64,000 nt of DNA from Semisulcospira habei (lineage: Eukaryota > Mollusca > Gastropoda > Semisulcospiridae). The stretch spans positions 161,979,760 to 162,043,759 of the forward strand of contig BTPG01000003.1 in NCBI GenBank assembly GCA_036245525.1, read 5' to 3'. The notes beneath the pieces are model-generated. The model made no database searches, was not told where the DNA came from, and saw only the letters and a list, made by a program, of their open reading frames with translations. Position numbers and translations under genes: made by a program. Positions 49,310 through 62,962 of the stretch are shown here, piece by piece (within the stretch, counting starts at the first letter, position 1; each line of letters begins with the position of its first letter).

Positions 49310-49383
49310 TATCATTCGAGACGTGCCGCATCTGGATAAGTGGCAAATGCCACATATCTGAATACAGCATGTCTCGAATGTGT
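49310..49383. repeat. hairpin N
   Basis: 'cattcgagacgtgc' and 'tctggataagtggca' pair with 'tgccacatatctga' and 'gcatgtctcgaatg'. Confidence 0.7.
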
Positions 49384-49727
49384 CAAATGACCGAAGCAAA
49401 GTAAGAAACCCTACCACACAGGCCTTGATCACACCGATACTTTGAACTGCTTGAAATTGCACTCGATCGGTCGCAGGCTCTGATTTGCAATTTAGGTGCT
49501 CAAGTCAACAACATACAAAGCAATAATACTGTTTGGCTCCAAAAGGCGGATATACTCCTTTGAAATACTGACATGGCACCTTGCTGTTCGCACAGAGACT
49601 GAACAATTTGTCTGGTCTAGAGCTCGCGCCCCATACGACTTATGTCACGCCTCGGTGCTTGAATGTCTGTCTGTCCCTACCATGAGCGGGTTACCAACCA
49701 ATTCACCTCCTCAGCCATCTCCCACCT

Positions 49728-49770
49728 GCAAGAGACATTTGCAGGGGCTCACGAGAATCCACTCTCTTGC
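49728..49770. repeat. shortened hairpin family A copy
   Basis: 'gcaagagacatttgcagggg' and 'cacgagaatccactctcttg'; the left arm is internally deleted. Confidence 0.55.
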
Positions 49771-50040
49771 TGACAAAGACAGACCTCATTAACTCACATG
49801 GTTGCTCCCCGCAGTAAGAAAGACACAGATTACAGAGGCTGTCTGGCCGGACCTGCGATGATCGGTTCTCAATCAGGATGTCAAGATCAGTTTGTGTTTC
49901 ACGCTGACTGGTTTTACGATCAGCCAATACCGAAACCATCGACTCAACTCACGTGGATTACACTTATGAAACAGTTCAAGCGTAAACTGCAAAATTGCTG
50001 GGTAGAGTTCAGTGCTTTAAAGCCATGTTGTCCCGTGGAG

Positions 50041-50143
50041 GAAAAAGACAGTAAGTCCGTTTTTGTGAAAAGCAAGACGTTCATTGCAATACAACAAAAA
50101 TCTTGCTTTTAACAAAATCGACTGTCTTTTGCCTCCACGGGAC
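50041..50143. repeat. hairpin family F copy
   Basis: 'gaaaaagacagtaagtccg', 'gaaaagcaagacgttcattg' and 'aatcttgcttttaacaaaat', then 'cgactgtcttttgcctcc'. Confidence 0.75.
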
Positions 50144-50384
50144 TGAGTTCGTCTGGAATCGCATACGAAACATACAGATTTGAAGGCAAGTCTCTTCCAT
50201 ACTAAAAGATCAATCTTTTACGAACAGAAACAATTACATAAGCAACGCAATGCGTACGCAGAACCCAACCCACCCCCACCCCCTTCCTAAGCACACACAG
50301 CGAATCGAGGGAGGTAACCAGTGCGGGATCATACCGTAAATACACAACCATACCCTCCACCCCAATATGTGATTGATCCGCGCC

Positions 50385-50426
50385 AGCAAGAGGCACCGAT
50401 CCTCATGAGAACCTATGCCGCTTGCA
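50385..50426. repeat. shortened hairpin family A copy
   Basis: 'gcaagaggcaccgatcctca' and 'tgagaacctatgccgcttgc'; the GC-rich centre is lost. Confidence 0.7.
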
Positions 50427-50686
50427 AGGTAAAAGGAGCTCGTTGCAGGACTGCGTTGCCGGAGTAACTGACTTGAAAGTTTACTAGACCTCGGGGTCAC
50501 ACAATACAGGGAAATAAGGGAGACAACTACATTTCTATTGAAGACCGGAAAGAGACGGATCGCCCAATACCCACGCCCGACACTGGGCACTGCTGATCGA
50601 GTGTTCTGCTCTCCATCAGGCGCATTTTAGGCAAACATGTCTTGACCCTTCAACGGACCTGCACATCCTCACGAAGCAGGCAGACC

Positions 50687-50783
50687 CCAGTCATCAGGCC
50701 GACGTCGGCTGCAGTCGGCCCGCGCACGAATGTGCTTGGGCCGACTGCAGCCGACGTCGGCCTGATGATCATTGCCTACTGGG
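50687..50783. repeat. hairpin family G copy
   Basis: Near-perfect GC-rich stem: 'catcaggccgacgtcggctg', 'cagtcggcccgcgcac' and the reverse, ending 'cctgatgatcattgcc'. Confidence 0.85.
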
Positions 50784-51090
50784 TAGGATTTACCTACATC
50801 ATCGTTTTCAATCTCCCGGTATTGGAAAAGCGCTCTTTCAATCGGTCAGGCCGCCGACTTCCTGATGGCCTCTTCTCACTGTCTGAGACAAACAGATTTA
50901 GTGACGCTGGTCCTGCCAGCAAGATGTATATATCCTCAGTGAACCCCTGCATCCCGCATGGGCTGAAACTACGCCATTCAAACGATGGCTCCGGCAGTCG
51001 AAGCATTTGCTGTGATATATAGCGTCGAGAGCACGGAATAAACTGAACCAACATCGTCCATCTGACGAGTACAGTTCTAGCGTTTTAAAA

Positions 51091-51162
51091 GGCAAGGGGT
51101 GTAGATCTTTATGTCCCTGCAGCGCAGACTTCAGAGCCCCATGTGGATCTATGCACCTTGCA
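51091..51162. repeat. degenerate hairpin family A copy
   Basis: 'ggcaaggggtgtagatcttt' and 'gtggatctatgcaccttgc'. Confidence 0.6.
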
Positions 51163-51274
51163 GACGTAAGAAGTGATAAACATCTGGACCTTTTATTACT
51201 GGGAATGAACTGCCCCTCTGAAAGGGAAAAAGACTTACTGCCCATGACAGCTGCGCTTACAGCCAGATTCATCT

Positions 51275-51339
51275 GCAAGAGGCATGATTCTCACGAGCCC
51301 CTGCAGGATGCAGGGCTCATTAAAATCTATGCCTCTTGC
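51275..51339. repeat. hairpin family A copy
   Basis: 'gcaagaggcatgattctcac', CCCCTGCAGGATGCAGGG and 'aaaatctatgcctcttgc'. Confidence 0.85.
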
Positions 51340-51797
51340 TTATATATATCAGCTCCATTTTGATCCTCCAACTGAGGGCCAACTGAATCGACTAGGTTAC
51401 GTCTACCACTGGTGAAAAATGGCGAGGTACCGGGACAAGAGTGCGCGGCCAAAAATATCGCTTCTTCTTCAGTCAGTTTTTCTTTCATACGGCGCTCTGA
51501 CAATCATGCACCCGAAATGAGAGGTGTCTAAGTGAAAGAAATTGTCCCGTCGGAAACTTCAGTGTGGGCGACAGACGGACAGTAAGGCCTGTGTAACCCA
51601 TATTGCTGACACACTTGCAGCATACGACTTATCGACCGCGACAGTTCAAGAGTTAATAAGCGTCTGCCGCGACGAAATACTAATACGATAGTGCTTAAAT
51701 TAATAAATGAATCCTTTGAATAATAATAAAAAATTGTGTGCATGAATCCTTTGACTGAGAAAACAGATTATGCATAACACTTAAAGACAGATAAACG

Positions 51798-51880
51798 TGA
51801 GAAGAACCGAACGGAGAAAGAAACACGCTTAAAAAAGACAGTTACAAAAATGTATTTACATTTCGGATAAAACCTTTTTT
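51798..51880. repeat. Penelope-like end fragment, single arm (tentative)
   Basis: 'aacggagaaagaaacacgct' and 'tatttacatttcggataaaa' match the arms at 23783-23868 with changes. Confidence 0.5.
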
Positions 51881-52077
51881 TTCTTCAGAATATACATACA
51901 AACAAGTCTACAATTCAGTCGTTACATATCTTGTCAGGTAAGAGGCAAGTGTGGCAACTGAAGGATGTGACGTGAAACAAAAGATAATAGTTAATAAGAG
52001 AAAAAAACACTGACCTACACCTGGTTACAATGCCAAAAAGACGATTTATATAAATGCCTTATCAAATTGTTTTTGTT

Positions 52078-52286
52078 TAACCCCTTCGCTGCCGACAAAA
52101 ACGGGAAAACACCCAACTGCAAGAGGCATAGATCCTCATGAGACCCCGCAACTGCAGGAGCTCATGAGGATCTATGCCTCTTGCTGACACCACTTTGTAC
52201 CCTTGGACTCACGTGGGGCTGTTTAGCATTGAATTAAAACAGATTTGTGAAACACAATCTGCGACTCATGGCGGTGACGGGGTTGA
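52078..52286. mobile_element. TTAACCCC MITE around a hairpin family A core
   Basis: Starts 'ttaaccccttcgctgcc' and ends 'ggcggtgacggggttga', imperfect inverted ends. The family A stem lies at 52119-52184. It suggests that family A hairpins are the core of roughly 200 bp elements with TTAA ends. Confidence 0.65.
52119..52184. repeat. hairpin family A copy
   Basis: 'gcaagaggcatagatcctca', CCCGCAACTGCAGG and 'catgaggatctatgcctctt'; near consensus. Confidence 0.88.
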
Positions 52287-52470
52287 TGTGGACGGTAGAT
52301 AACGACAGTGATACGCTAGTTCAAGACCTTTTGTTTTTGTCTCAGGCCAGATAGCATCTGACACATTTACAGGTTGACACCATGATACATTGATCAAGAA
52401 AGCTAAACGTGAACACCACAATGTCTAATAAATTCTTCACTTCAACGAAGTAAATGATCCGAAATTGCAA

Positions 52471-52536
52471 GCAAGAGGCACACATTTCCACGAGCCCCTG
52501 CAACTGCAGGGGCACACGAAAATCAATGCCTCTTGC
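52471..52536. repeat. hairpin family A copy
   Basis: 'gcaagaggcacacatttcca', CCCCTGCAACTGCAGGGG and 'cgaaaatcaatgcctcttgc'. Confidence 0.82.
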
Positions 52537-52726
52537 AGACAGGCATACCTGGTTGAGACTCTACAAAAAGGACTGGTCCGTCGAGCCAGACAAGTCTACT
52601 TGTGACGTTTGATGGTTTCGGACAGAGAGTAAAATAATCTAATCAGAACATGGGAACGCTTGAGTGGCGTTCCGTGTAGGGGTACTGGGCCAACGGATGG
52701 GGCCGTGCGGGTGGGTGTAGACAGAC

Positions 52727-54239
<1,513 letters not shown>

Positions 54240-54268
54240 TGAACGAACGAACGAACGAACAAACGAAC

Positions 54269-54656
54269 GATTGATTGATTGTACATTGCTTAACGTCCCG
54301 ACAGCAACAAGGCTTTCTCAGGACGTGCCTGCACTGCTTGTGAAAAAAAAAAAAATAAACAGAACATTGAATGTATGTCGCCAGCCGGTCAAATACGTTA
54401 AATAAACCTAACACATGGGGCCTAAATAAAGCTAAGACCATTTAGCAACACACATCCAATATCAAGAGCTACAGGCAGCGCAGACAGTAGGGAGAGTTTT
54501 AAAAAGGCAAATACAGGTGAATGGACAAAGGGTAGACAGAAACACATGCCCCAGAATAGAGAGAAAAACCCACCCTGTGGGGCTGACCAGGGTGACCCTG
54601 GGAACTAAAAAATACCTAACCCCACCCAAGTCCCCCAGGGCAGACCCGGGTGGGGT
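54269..54656 (-). mobile_element. SINE-like retroposon copy S8
   Basis: Full-length copy lying within a (CGAA)n tract that belongs to the LINE-2 tail; (CGAA)n is present on both sides. Confidence 0.92.
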
Positions 54657-54812
54657 TACAACAACAAAACGAACGAACGAACGAACGAAACTTTATTTTC
54701 CAAAGATTGAGATATTAGGCGCGCAGGCTTTTCTTACAATCTGTCCTTGCTAAGCTACTTAAAAATAAACAGGAACATCAACAAAACAACAAAAACTAAC
54801 TAGATATAAACA

Positions 54813-54866
<54 letters not shown>

Positions 54867-55783
54867 ACACACGCGCGCGCGCGCACGCACATACACACAC
54901 ATATATGTACTCGTGCAAATGACCATTTTTGTACATACACACAAACACGTAGGCGCACACATATCTAACATTTAAGTAGGTAGGATATTTTGTGTACTAT
55001 CAAAAGCAAGTTGGAAAACAGAGCAAACAATTTGGAGGCTAAATGGGAAGCAGAAAAAAAACTAGCGAAAAGTGAGAACAAGAAGCGTATCATGTCTATA
55101 AACAAAGAAGAAGAAAGGATCAGCATTTCGTAGTCTTGGAAAGGTAATCACGTACTCTACTTTTACACAGAGAGAGGGATCTGGTTTGTTGAATAGTGGA
55201 AGGATGCGAGTTCCATAGAGCACTTAGATTTGAACAAGTCTATACGGGGCCTTTTTATAGGGAGACTGTTCTTGGAGGTGCTGTATTTCTTTTCAGTCGG
55301 CGAAAAAAGCCTAGATAAGTAAGATGGGGCTTTCTCGTTAAAAAATTTGTGCATCAATACACATTTGTTTAGTGCGAGGTGCTTAACCAGAGGGAGAAGT
55401 CGGATGGCCTGCAGCTTGGCATCAGTGGATAAAGACGGATCAGGGAGGATAAGCTTAGCAGCGCGCTTGTACAGTGAGTTTATCTTCTTGAAGTGATTTT
55501 CACTGCAGCCATCCCATATTGTTGAGGCATAATCAATGTATGGTTTAATGTAGGCAATGCACGTCTCAAGTGAGTTTGGAAAGTAAAAACAAATTTTTTG
55601 GACAAATTCTTTCTCATATAGAATAGGTGGTTTTGGCAGCTCAGATCATCATCTATTATTACTCCAAGCAGGCGGTGTTGACTGACCTGCTCAAGTGGAG
55701 TAGAGTCAAAAGTAAGGTTGAGCGATGGAGGTTGGAGCTGATGTTTCTGGCGGGTTGTGATAAGCATGCCTTTTGTTTTTGTG

Positions 55784-55859
55784 AAGAAGTACCCAACGGA
55801 GAAGAAACACGCTTAGAAAAGACGGGTACAACACAATTTATTAATATTTCGGGTAAATA
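55784..55859. mobile_element. 76 bp Penelope-like end fragment inside LINE-2 (tentative class)
   Basis: Flanked by exact duplication TTTTGTTTTTGTG at 55771-55783 and 55860-55872. The insert repeats one arm of 23744-24033 ('acccaacggagaagaaacac', 'tattaatatttcgggtaaat'). LINE-3 lacks it and shows the empty site. Confidence 0.85.
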
Positions 55860-56290
55860 TTTTGTTTTTGTGGGATTTACAAGCATGCGATTTTCATTAC
55901 ACCACCGAGACACTTCATGAAGACTCTCTTGAAGATTATTTGCAATTTCAGGCACAGTTTTACCAGCGGAATGTAATGTTGAGTCGTCGGAAAACATGTC
56001 ACACTCAGCCTCAGTACACCTTACATGTAACGGTAGATCGTTGATAAATGTACAGAACAGTAGTTGGCCTAATGAAGGTACAAAACAGTATTGGGCCTAA
56101 AATAGACATTGGGGCACTCCATACTCGACAAATTGTTCAGAAGAACATTTTCCATTGATGTAGATTGTTTGTGCTCTTTTTGTAAGATAGGATTTCAGAA
56201 ACGAAAGAGCTGACGGGCTCTTATTGTTGAAGTAGGTGGCAAGCTTTTTCAGTAAGATAAGATCGAACGCTTTATTTAGATCCAAGAAGA

Positions 56291-56659
56291 TTGATTGGTT
56301 GGTGTACATTGCTTAACGTCCCGACATCAACAAGACTTTCTCAGGACGTGCCTGCACTGCTTGTAAAAAAAAAAAAAACCAACTAAACAGAATATTGAAT
56401 ATATGTCGCCAGCCGGTCTAATACGCTAAATAAACCTAAGACCATTTAGCAACACACATCCAATATCAAGAGCTACAGTCAGCGCATACAGTAGAGAGAG
56501 TTTAAAAAAGGAAAATGCAGGTGAATGGACCAAGGGTAGACAGAAACGCATGCCCCAGAATAGAGGGGAAAACCCACCCTATGGGGCTGACCAGGGTGCC
56601 CTGACAACTAAAAAGTAGTTAACCCCACCCAAGTCCCCCAGGGCAGACCCATATGGGGG
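56291..56659 (-). mobile_element. SINE-like retroposon copy S9 inside LINE-2
   Basis: Exact duplication TAGATCCAAGAAGA at 56277-56290 and 56660-56673, splitting the LINE codons for 'VFLDLNKAFD'. Somewhat diverged from other copies. Confidence 0.95.
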
Positions 56660-58285
56660 TAGATCCAAGAAGACAGCACCAACCATTTTATTATCATTTA
56701 TTCTGTTGACCCACGAATTTACTATTCGTGCGAGTGCAGTGTGACGTGAATGCTTGGGACGAAAACCTGACATAATAGGGACCTTTCTTCAAGAAAATCC
56801 AGGCGATGTTTGTGAACATGCTTTTCCAGAGGTTTCGAGAGAACTGATAGAATATTAATTTCAGAGAAATCTTTTGCTTTGGGAACAGGCACTATTTTTG
56901 ATTTTTTGAAAGCTACAGGGAAGACATTTTTTTTGCATACACAGATTATAAATGTATGTAAGAGGTTTGACTATGTATGGTTGCGACAGGTCAAGGATAT
57001 ATCCATTGATACAATCACTGCCCGAAGACGTTTTCTTTTTTTAGGATTGAAATGTATTTGCCTACCTCGTGTACAGCAATATGAGGGATGACGACAATAT
57101 CATCTGAGGACAATCTTTGCTTACAGAACTCTGATAGCTTCTCTGGTGTAGAATATATCGACACTGATAGCGATTGTGAGAACTGAGCAAGTCTTTGGGG
57201 GCTGATAGAAGTGGCTATTAAACTCCTCAGCTGAGAGGTTTTCATGAATGGTATTGCACTGTTTACGCTCGTTCTTGGTAAGCGTATTAGGTGTTGTCCA
57301 GATAGAGGAAGAGTTTCTGTCTTCAACTGTTTTGGTTACAAACGATCTCTGCTCCTCTCTAACTAAGTACTTAACTTTCGCAATCTTTTAAATTCTTGTA
57401 AATTCTTTGCTTTCTTGCCGTTATTTGTGTCCTCCGTTGCTTGTTTGATTTCGTCGGTTATCCATGAGGGAGGCTGGCGGGATCGGACTCGCTTTCTTCT
57501 TACTGGCGCATGTTTGTTTAGCACCCCGAGGAACAGATCAAGTAAGACGGAGACAGCCTTATCTGGGTTGGTACAATTGTACACATCATGAAAGGGTGTA
57601 ATGCTAAGATCGTGTAGAAAAGCATCTTTGTTTATTTTTTTAAAAGACCTAAAGGTAATGTACACATGCTGATCTCTCTTTTGTTTGGGCATCTTGCACG
57701 ACCATGTACAGGTGATGGGAAAATGATCACTGACAGCTAGTGGGGGGGAGCCTAGTCTCTAGTACTGACTTACAGTTGTTGGTATAGATGTGATCAATGA
57801 GTGTAGCGGATGATTGGGTTATTCTAGTAGGATTTTGAAAGGTGAGGCTAGCGCTGGCGGAATTGTATAGTTGTTGTCGATTGCCACGTGGGATTTGTTT
57901 TCAGTAAGTCAATGTGAAAATCACCTAACAGCAGTACATCTTTTCAGTGTCATTCACTTTATCCATCATCTGCATAAAGTCGTCATACCACTGGGCAGTG
58001 AACGATGGATTTCTATGTACATAATTATAAATTTTTACTTCTAGCCATACACACTCGATCTCAGTTGACTCCAGGTCATCGCGTCTGCGTACCATATGTG
58101 CAATCGAGTTATGGACATAAACAGCAATCCCTGTGTGTTTGGGGGTGTTTGGGTCATGATGAATTAAGGAAAAGTTTGGAATGCACAGGTTTTCGTCTGT
58201 AATTCTTGAGTCCGGAAGTGATTCAGTTAACCCAAAGAGATGGAAGTGTGAAGGTTGGTTTAAAAATTGAAATCTCAGTAACTCT

Positions 58286-58396
<111 letters not shown>

Positions 58397-58740
58397 TCGG
58401 TCAATCTTATATAGATAAATTACGTCACATTCGGAGCGCCTTTACCCCATTCATAATCTATATTTTAAAACCCTGCGTGGCTTACATCCTCAGTTCAGTT
58501 TGAATGGTCAGCAAAAAATAGAATCATGCGCCCCTACGACTGCAGGCGCTAATTTGAACCTATATATGTATCTTGAAAATGGATAGTCCAAACTAGGGGT
58601 ACTGTTTACCATTAGTACGTGACCGTTGACTTACAGATCGACTATGACCCAGCTTATTTTCACCTATTTTCTTTTACATAGTATACTTCTGACGCGTTAT
58701 TTGTTAGCACTTCTCCCGCCCCCAACGCAGCCTGGTATTC

Positions 58741-58797
58741 ATGTGTGGTCTGTGATTTTGGACCTTATAAGGTCCAAAATCACAGAGCAGCACACAC
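58741..58797. repeat. hairpin family E copy
   Basis: 'gtgtggtctgtgattttgga', centre 'ccttataagg', then 'tccaaaatcacagagcagca'. Very short loop. Confidence 0.88.
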
Positions 58798-58876
58798 GTA
58801 CGTCGACACATACAGATCATTCCATGTTTCAAACAGAGCAGATGGAGCAAATCCATGCCAAAAGAGGAATAGAGAC

Positions 58877-58968
58877 TTAACCCTTTGGGTGTCGGTAGCG
58901 GTTCTAGTCGCGATGATTCCTGTAGGAATCATCGCCACTAAAACCGCTACCGACACCCAAAGGGTTAA
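58877..58968. mobile_element. hairpin family C MITE, TTAA at both ends
   Basis: 92 bp, nearly a perfect palindrome: TTAACCCTTTGGGTGTCGGT to 'accgacacccaaagggttaa', with centre GATTCCTGTAGGAATC. Confidence 0.92.
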
Positions 58969-59050
58969 GAATCCCTGCGGCTGCATGCCCGCTCGATCAT
59001 GGGCTTCACACACAAATTCTGATCGAGATCACAAACTAGCTGTACCCTGT

Positions 59051-59155
59051 CAAGGCAGAAGACAGCAAGTCCATTATTGCGAAAAGCCAGATGTCCGTTC
59101 TCTCACAATGAAAATCTCGCTTTCGCCAAAAAATGGACTTGCTGTCTTTTTGCCT
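59051..59155. repeat. hairpin family F copy
   Basis: 'caaggcagaagacagcaagt', 'tgaaaatctcgctttcgcc' and 'ggacttgctgtctttttgcc'. Confidence 0.75.
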
Positions 59156-59582
59156 ACACAGGCCCCAGCGATAATAATCTGAGGGACCGCAAAACGACCC
59201 CGCATCTTGGATCAGTAACAGTCGGCACAAGACCGAGACGAAGATGAAGAAGACCGCGATATTGCGGAAGGGCAGCAGGAAAAGTCCATACGTCTTGCGT
59301 GTGTACATCGATACGAATGTACTGCAAGCTCCATTAGCGGCGAATCAGGCGAAATGGCCGCATTCGTGATCCACAAATTACGCATACCAGTCACTCGCTC
59401 TTTCCAGTCCGCAGCAAATCTAATATTATTAATGTTCCTCACATCTATATTATTATAATCCACAAAGAATGTAAGTTGGATGGGCAAGCTACAGCTTGTT
59501 TACTGGGCGGCAGCTGCGTCAAGCATTCAGCTTGGACGGAGACTGCAAAAGGAGCGACTATGACAGAGTTCAAGGGTGGTGC

Positions 59583-59690
<108 letters not shown>

Positions 59691-59709
59691 CAGTACTCCT
59701 GCTTTGTCC

Positions 59710-59777
59710 CACACTGGTTGTCTCCCTCGGTTCGCTACCGCTAGCAGCGGTAGCGAAACGCGGGACACAACCAGTGC
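59710..59777. repeat. hairpin family D copy
   Basis: 'cacactggttgtctccctcg', CTACCGCTAGCAGCGGTAG, 'gggacacaaccagtg'. Confidence 0.85.
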
Positions 59778-60449
59778 AGATTTGTCCCTGATTGTTCCCA
59801 CAAGCCAGCTAAATCTCCCTATTTCCAGTTACAGCCAGAAGGACGACATGCCGTCTTTACCTTATCAAGACCAGTCCCTTTACGGCGCTAAGGTTCTTCA
59901 GGACTATGGTCATGCACTCTTGTGAACCAACGTGTTTTTGTGTGTGTTTTTTTGGGCGCATTTTTGTTTTCTAAAGAATACACAGTTAACGCGAATCGTT
60001 TCCCTGCGCGCAAGCATTTTTTTTTTCTGTGGGAGGAGGCAACATAAGTTTCTTTCAGTCACTGAACACTGCGAGCAAACGAAAATCACAGCTCCGACGC
60101 CAGAATTCACGATCAACGGGCCTACTAAGGAGATGACCTGCGAGTGGACAAGGGCGCAAACCTCAGGAGATCATGATCTGAAATTTGTCTGCTGCCGGCC
60201 ACCAGTTCTAAACGTAACAGTTCAAAAGAACCACCGCAAGCAACTGACGGGTGAAAATCATCGCTTGATTTGGATAGTAATAGTGACTGAATGTGGAGCG
60301 AGATACTAAGCCTTTTCGCGGCGGCAATTAACTTCGTTTGAGAGATGCGTGAATCACGTCTTCAAAAACCCAATATTATTACCTCTGTCAGAAAACGACT
60401 GCCGAACTTACAATAATTTTCTTGACTCTACAACAAACAAGCGTAGAGG
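59778..60449. other. no gene recognised
   Basis: An open stretch near 59932-60309 has no family motif, signal or repeat structure that I recognise. Confidence 0.35.
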
Positions 60450-60572
60450 ACCTGCACAGGTCTTCGGACAGACGTCGGACGGCCGACGGCAGGCTCGAAA
60501 AAAACACCAATAAGCAAAGGTCATCGGGCCGACGGCGGACATCGTCGACCTGAGGACCTTTTGCTTACTGGG
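60450..60572. repeat. degenerate hairpin family G copy
   Basis: 'aggtcttcggacagacgtcg' and 'gacctgaggaccttttgctt'; the inner part is unequal. Confidence 0.55.
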
Positions 60573-60745
60573 CTGCAATCGTCACTCAAGCCAACCTGCA
60601 CCCCTGTCACTGCCACGCGGGCTCCTTCACCACGACTGCCAACACCTATACACTCCCCAACACTCGCACGAATCCAGAAGCCCGCCTCGGCCTGAACAAA
60701 AAGCTGGAGCGGCCCAGCTCAGGGAACACGAGCCGATCTAAGCTA

Positions 60746-60811
60746 ACAAGAGGTATGGATTTTCATGAGCCCCTGCGGTTGAAGGGGATCATGAGAATCC
60801 ATGCCTCTTGT
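60746..60811. repeat. hairpin family A copy
   Basis: 'acaagaggtatggattttca', CCCCTGCGGTTGAAGGGG and 'catgagaatccatgcctctt'. Confidence 0.85.
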
Positions 60812-61232
60812 AGATGCGACAAAACCAGCGAAACGTACCACGGACATCATCGAGTCGAGCGCGTAGCGGCCTGACCCTGACAGGGCTGGGCCTCCCAGGA
60901 CGACAGTTTGGCTGCTTTGTCTCTGATGGCCGGACTCTTTGTATCTGCGAGCCGTGTGGCGGGAGCTAGCGCTGGCGTAGAGGGGTAATCGGGGACTGGC
61001 GGCCTCGGGGGAAGCAACCCGAGTGTCGCGAAGGCCAGGAACCCCATCAGAAGTGACTCGTGTCCGCGGCTGTCAGGACCAAGTCTCGTGAGACTAGGCT
61101 GGTGAAGTCACACACAGTCACAGGTTTAAACCATCACTGCCCCCTTCCAGTAAGGAACAAGGACGAAAATAAAAAAATAAAAAACCGATCAGAGGAAAAG
61201 AAGCTGCGATCCCGACCAGGAGACAGTTAACT

Positions 61233-61520
61233 TTAACCCATTGTATGTCGGTAGCGATTTTGGTCAAGGTGATTCTTACTGGAAGGGTTGAAGATCATCA
61301 TATGCCCCTATTAGCCCACTACTGGCTTATGAATTTACATTTATTTGCAGACAGAAGGGTCTCTCGTTGGACAAGGTGCTGAAGCCATTAAGTTCAAAGT
61401 TCTTTTGTCCGCGGAACATAAAAGTAAACATACATGGTCCCTGCCAGCGTCTTAAAATCTGTTGAAACCACTTCAGACAAAAGGGTTCATGAGACTCTAG
61501 GTCTCTTGCTGATAGAAGGG
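61233..61520. repeat. fragments of family C and family A hairpins
   Basis: Left half of a family C MITE at 61235-61275 ('ttaacccattgtatgtcgg') followed by dispersed family A words ('gatcatcatatgcccct', 'tcatgagactctaggtctct'). Confidence 0.45.
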
Positions 61521-61870
61521 TCATGCTGGACACACAAGAGGTAGACTTTCTCGCTGAATATAGTCTGCGAAGTCTACCACATGCGCGAAATCATAGAAAG
61601 AATTTTTGAAGTAACGGGATTGTCCACTGACAACACACGCATCAATTGCGAGACCACGATAGTGGCACTACCCTTGAACTGCTACAGTAAATATACAGTA
61701 TTGCTGCCGTGGTGGGCCAGTTCCAGCAAGGTAATCTTGCTTGACTTTTGCCATCACGGAACCGATATTGTAGCAAAGTAATTGGAGAAGCGTTTACGCA
61801 CATATTGTTGAGTATAGGTCTTTTGCGTAGACAATATAGCACACCAAGCCGATATCTGGCGATCAGAATA

Positions 61871-61941
61871 AGTGTGCTGGCCTGTGATTTTGGAAATTAC
61901 GGCTTTACGCCATAAGGTCAAAAATCACAGACCAGCACACA
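61871..61941. repeat. hairpin family E copy
   Basis: 'agtgtgctggcctgtgattt', 'acggctttacgccataagg' and 'aaaatcacagaccagcacac'. Confidence 0.85.
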
Positions 61942-61994
61942 TTAAAGGTACTGTGTCTCCCTCCTCTGGAAATAGAAGAGCAAGCACGAGGGAG

Positions 61995-62112
61995 GGCTCA
62001 GTTGCATGAGTATGCTTCAACTGAAATCCTACCCAAGCCACAAAGCAAGGTGCTCCGCTATAGCGGAGCACCTTGCTTAGCGACTTGGGCGGGAATTGCC
62101 CTCTGTCACGCA
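61995..62112. repeat. hairpin family H copy
   Basis: Perfect centre 'aaggtgctccgctatagcgg' with 'agcaccttgctt'; outer arms 'cagttgcatgagtatgc' and 'tctgtcacgcaacc' also pair loosely, as in the copy at 31220. Confidence 0.8.
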
Positions 62113-62532
62113 ACCCAGCCCAGGCAAGAGCAGAAATGAAGCCGCGGAATGAGCGTCATAAGGAGGAATGTACGGCACAATGGATTGAGGCTGACAAGCC
62201 TAAAGGGCAATAAGCTGCCAATGGTTCATATGCGATTACACAGCGTATACATCAACATGCTGATGCGGTCTGCTTGTTGTGGTTCCCTTTGCTGCATACC
62301 ACCCTCCCCCCACACCCCTCCCCCCTTAGGTCGATCCACCCCTGGCCCATACTCATAGAAAACGATGGAATATCCGCAAGCCGTGGTAAACATCCAAAGC
62401 AATTTTATCCGGATAGACCATCAACGTTGTTCGTTTATTACCCATCGTGCTGTGTTGGGCTCGCGGTATTTCGCCTTCTGCCAGGAAATCTTGCGGTCTT
62501 CTTGAGAAGCAGTTCTAAAGGCACTTTGCTTA

Positions 62533-62626
62533 TTAACCATTTGGCTGTTGGTAGCGCTATTTTTGTCGCGATGATTCCTGCAGGAATCATCGCGACAAAA
62601 TGCGCTACCAACAGCCCAAGGGTTAA
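62533..62626. mobile_element. hairpin family C MITE, TTAA at both ends
   Basis: 94 bp: TTAACCATTTGGCTGTTGGT to 'ccaacagcccaagggttaa', centre GATTCCTGCAGGAATC. Confidence 0.92.
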
Positions 62627-62751
62627 CTCCAGTACGCATGCGACCACCGCTGGGCCACTACTCTTTACGATGGCTGCATGCGCAAGGGGGTTAACTCATT
62701 CGAGACGCGCTGCCTTCGGATACGCGGCTGTACGCCACTGAAGACCGCTAA

Positions 62752-62962
62752 GTCAATTCTACCCCAGACACACCACAGCAAGATATGGATCGACCAAGAT
62801 AGTTCAATTGTGATGCCAGGATAGCTTGGCGCCTATGGGCGCCAAGCTATTCTGGCATCACCTTTGAACTATCATGGTCGATCTGTGTCCTGCACTGCAA
62901 TGCAGTCTTCATAGGGCAACAGCAACATTTGGCGATTTCGGTCTTGGTGCACAATGAGTTAA
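62752..62962. mobile_element. hairpin family B MITE
   Basis: The central stem 'agttcaattgtgatgccag' and GCTTGGCGCC pair with the right half 'tctggcatcacctttgaact'. Right end 'gcacaatgagttaa'. The left TTAA has decayed to GTCAATT. Confidence 0.8.

Larger units (their letters stand above)
54689..58285 (-). mobile_element. LINE-2: CR1/L2-like LINE with nested insertions
   Basis: About 3.1 kb of LINE sequence on the minus strand with two later insertions: a 76 bp Penelope-like piece at 55784-55859 and a SINE at 56291-56659. 3' end (CGAA)n; the 5' end abuts (GA)n at 58286. It keeps more of the endonuclease than LINE-1, beginning near '[20 protein letters not shown]'. Confidence 0.9.
55163..58285 (-). 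pseudogene. decayed LINE endonuclease/reverse transcriptase
   Basis: Pieces in order: endonuclease with '[18 protein letters not shown]', 'TGIAVYVHNSIAHM', 'LESTEIECVWLEV' and 'LLLGDFHIDL'; a connector with 'FHDVYNCTNPDKAVSVLLDL'; the reverse transcriptase with 'SGFRPKHSRHTALARIVNSW', 'GAVFLDL' (SINE inserted here), 'NKAFDLILLKKL', 'VEYGVPQ' and 'MFSDDSTLHSAGKTVPEI'; and the tail 'RIDLFKS'. Many stops and frame changes. The box MFSDD is shared with LINE-3, so the two belong to one subfamily distinct from LINE-1. Confidence 0.88.

Noticed and set aside
59932..60309. 125-residue open frame
   Set aside because: No recognisable domain, splice signals or repeat homology; consistent with chance.
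60847..61047. Pro/Ala-rich small open frame on the minus strand
   Set aside because: Composition reflects a local GC-rich patch; no motif.
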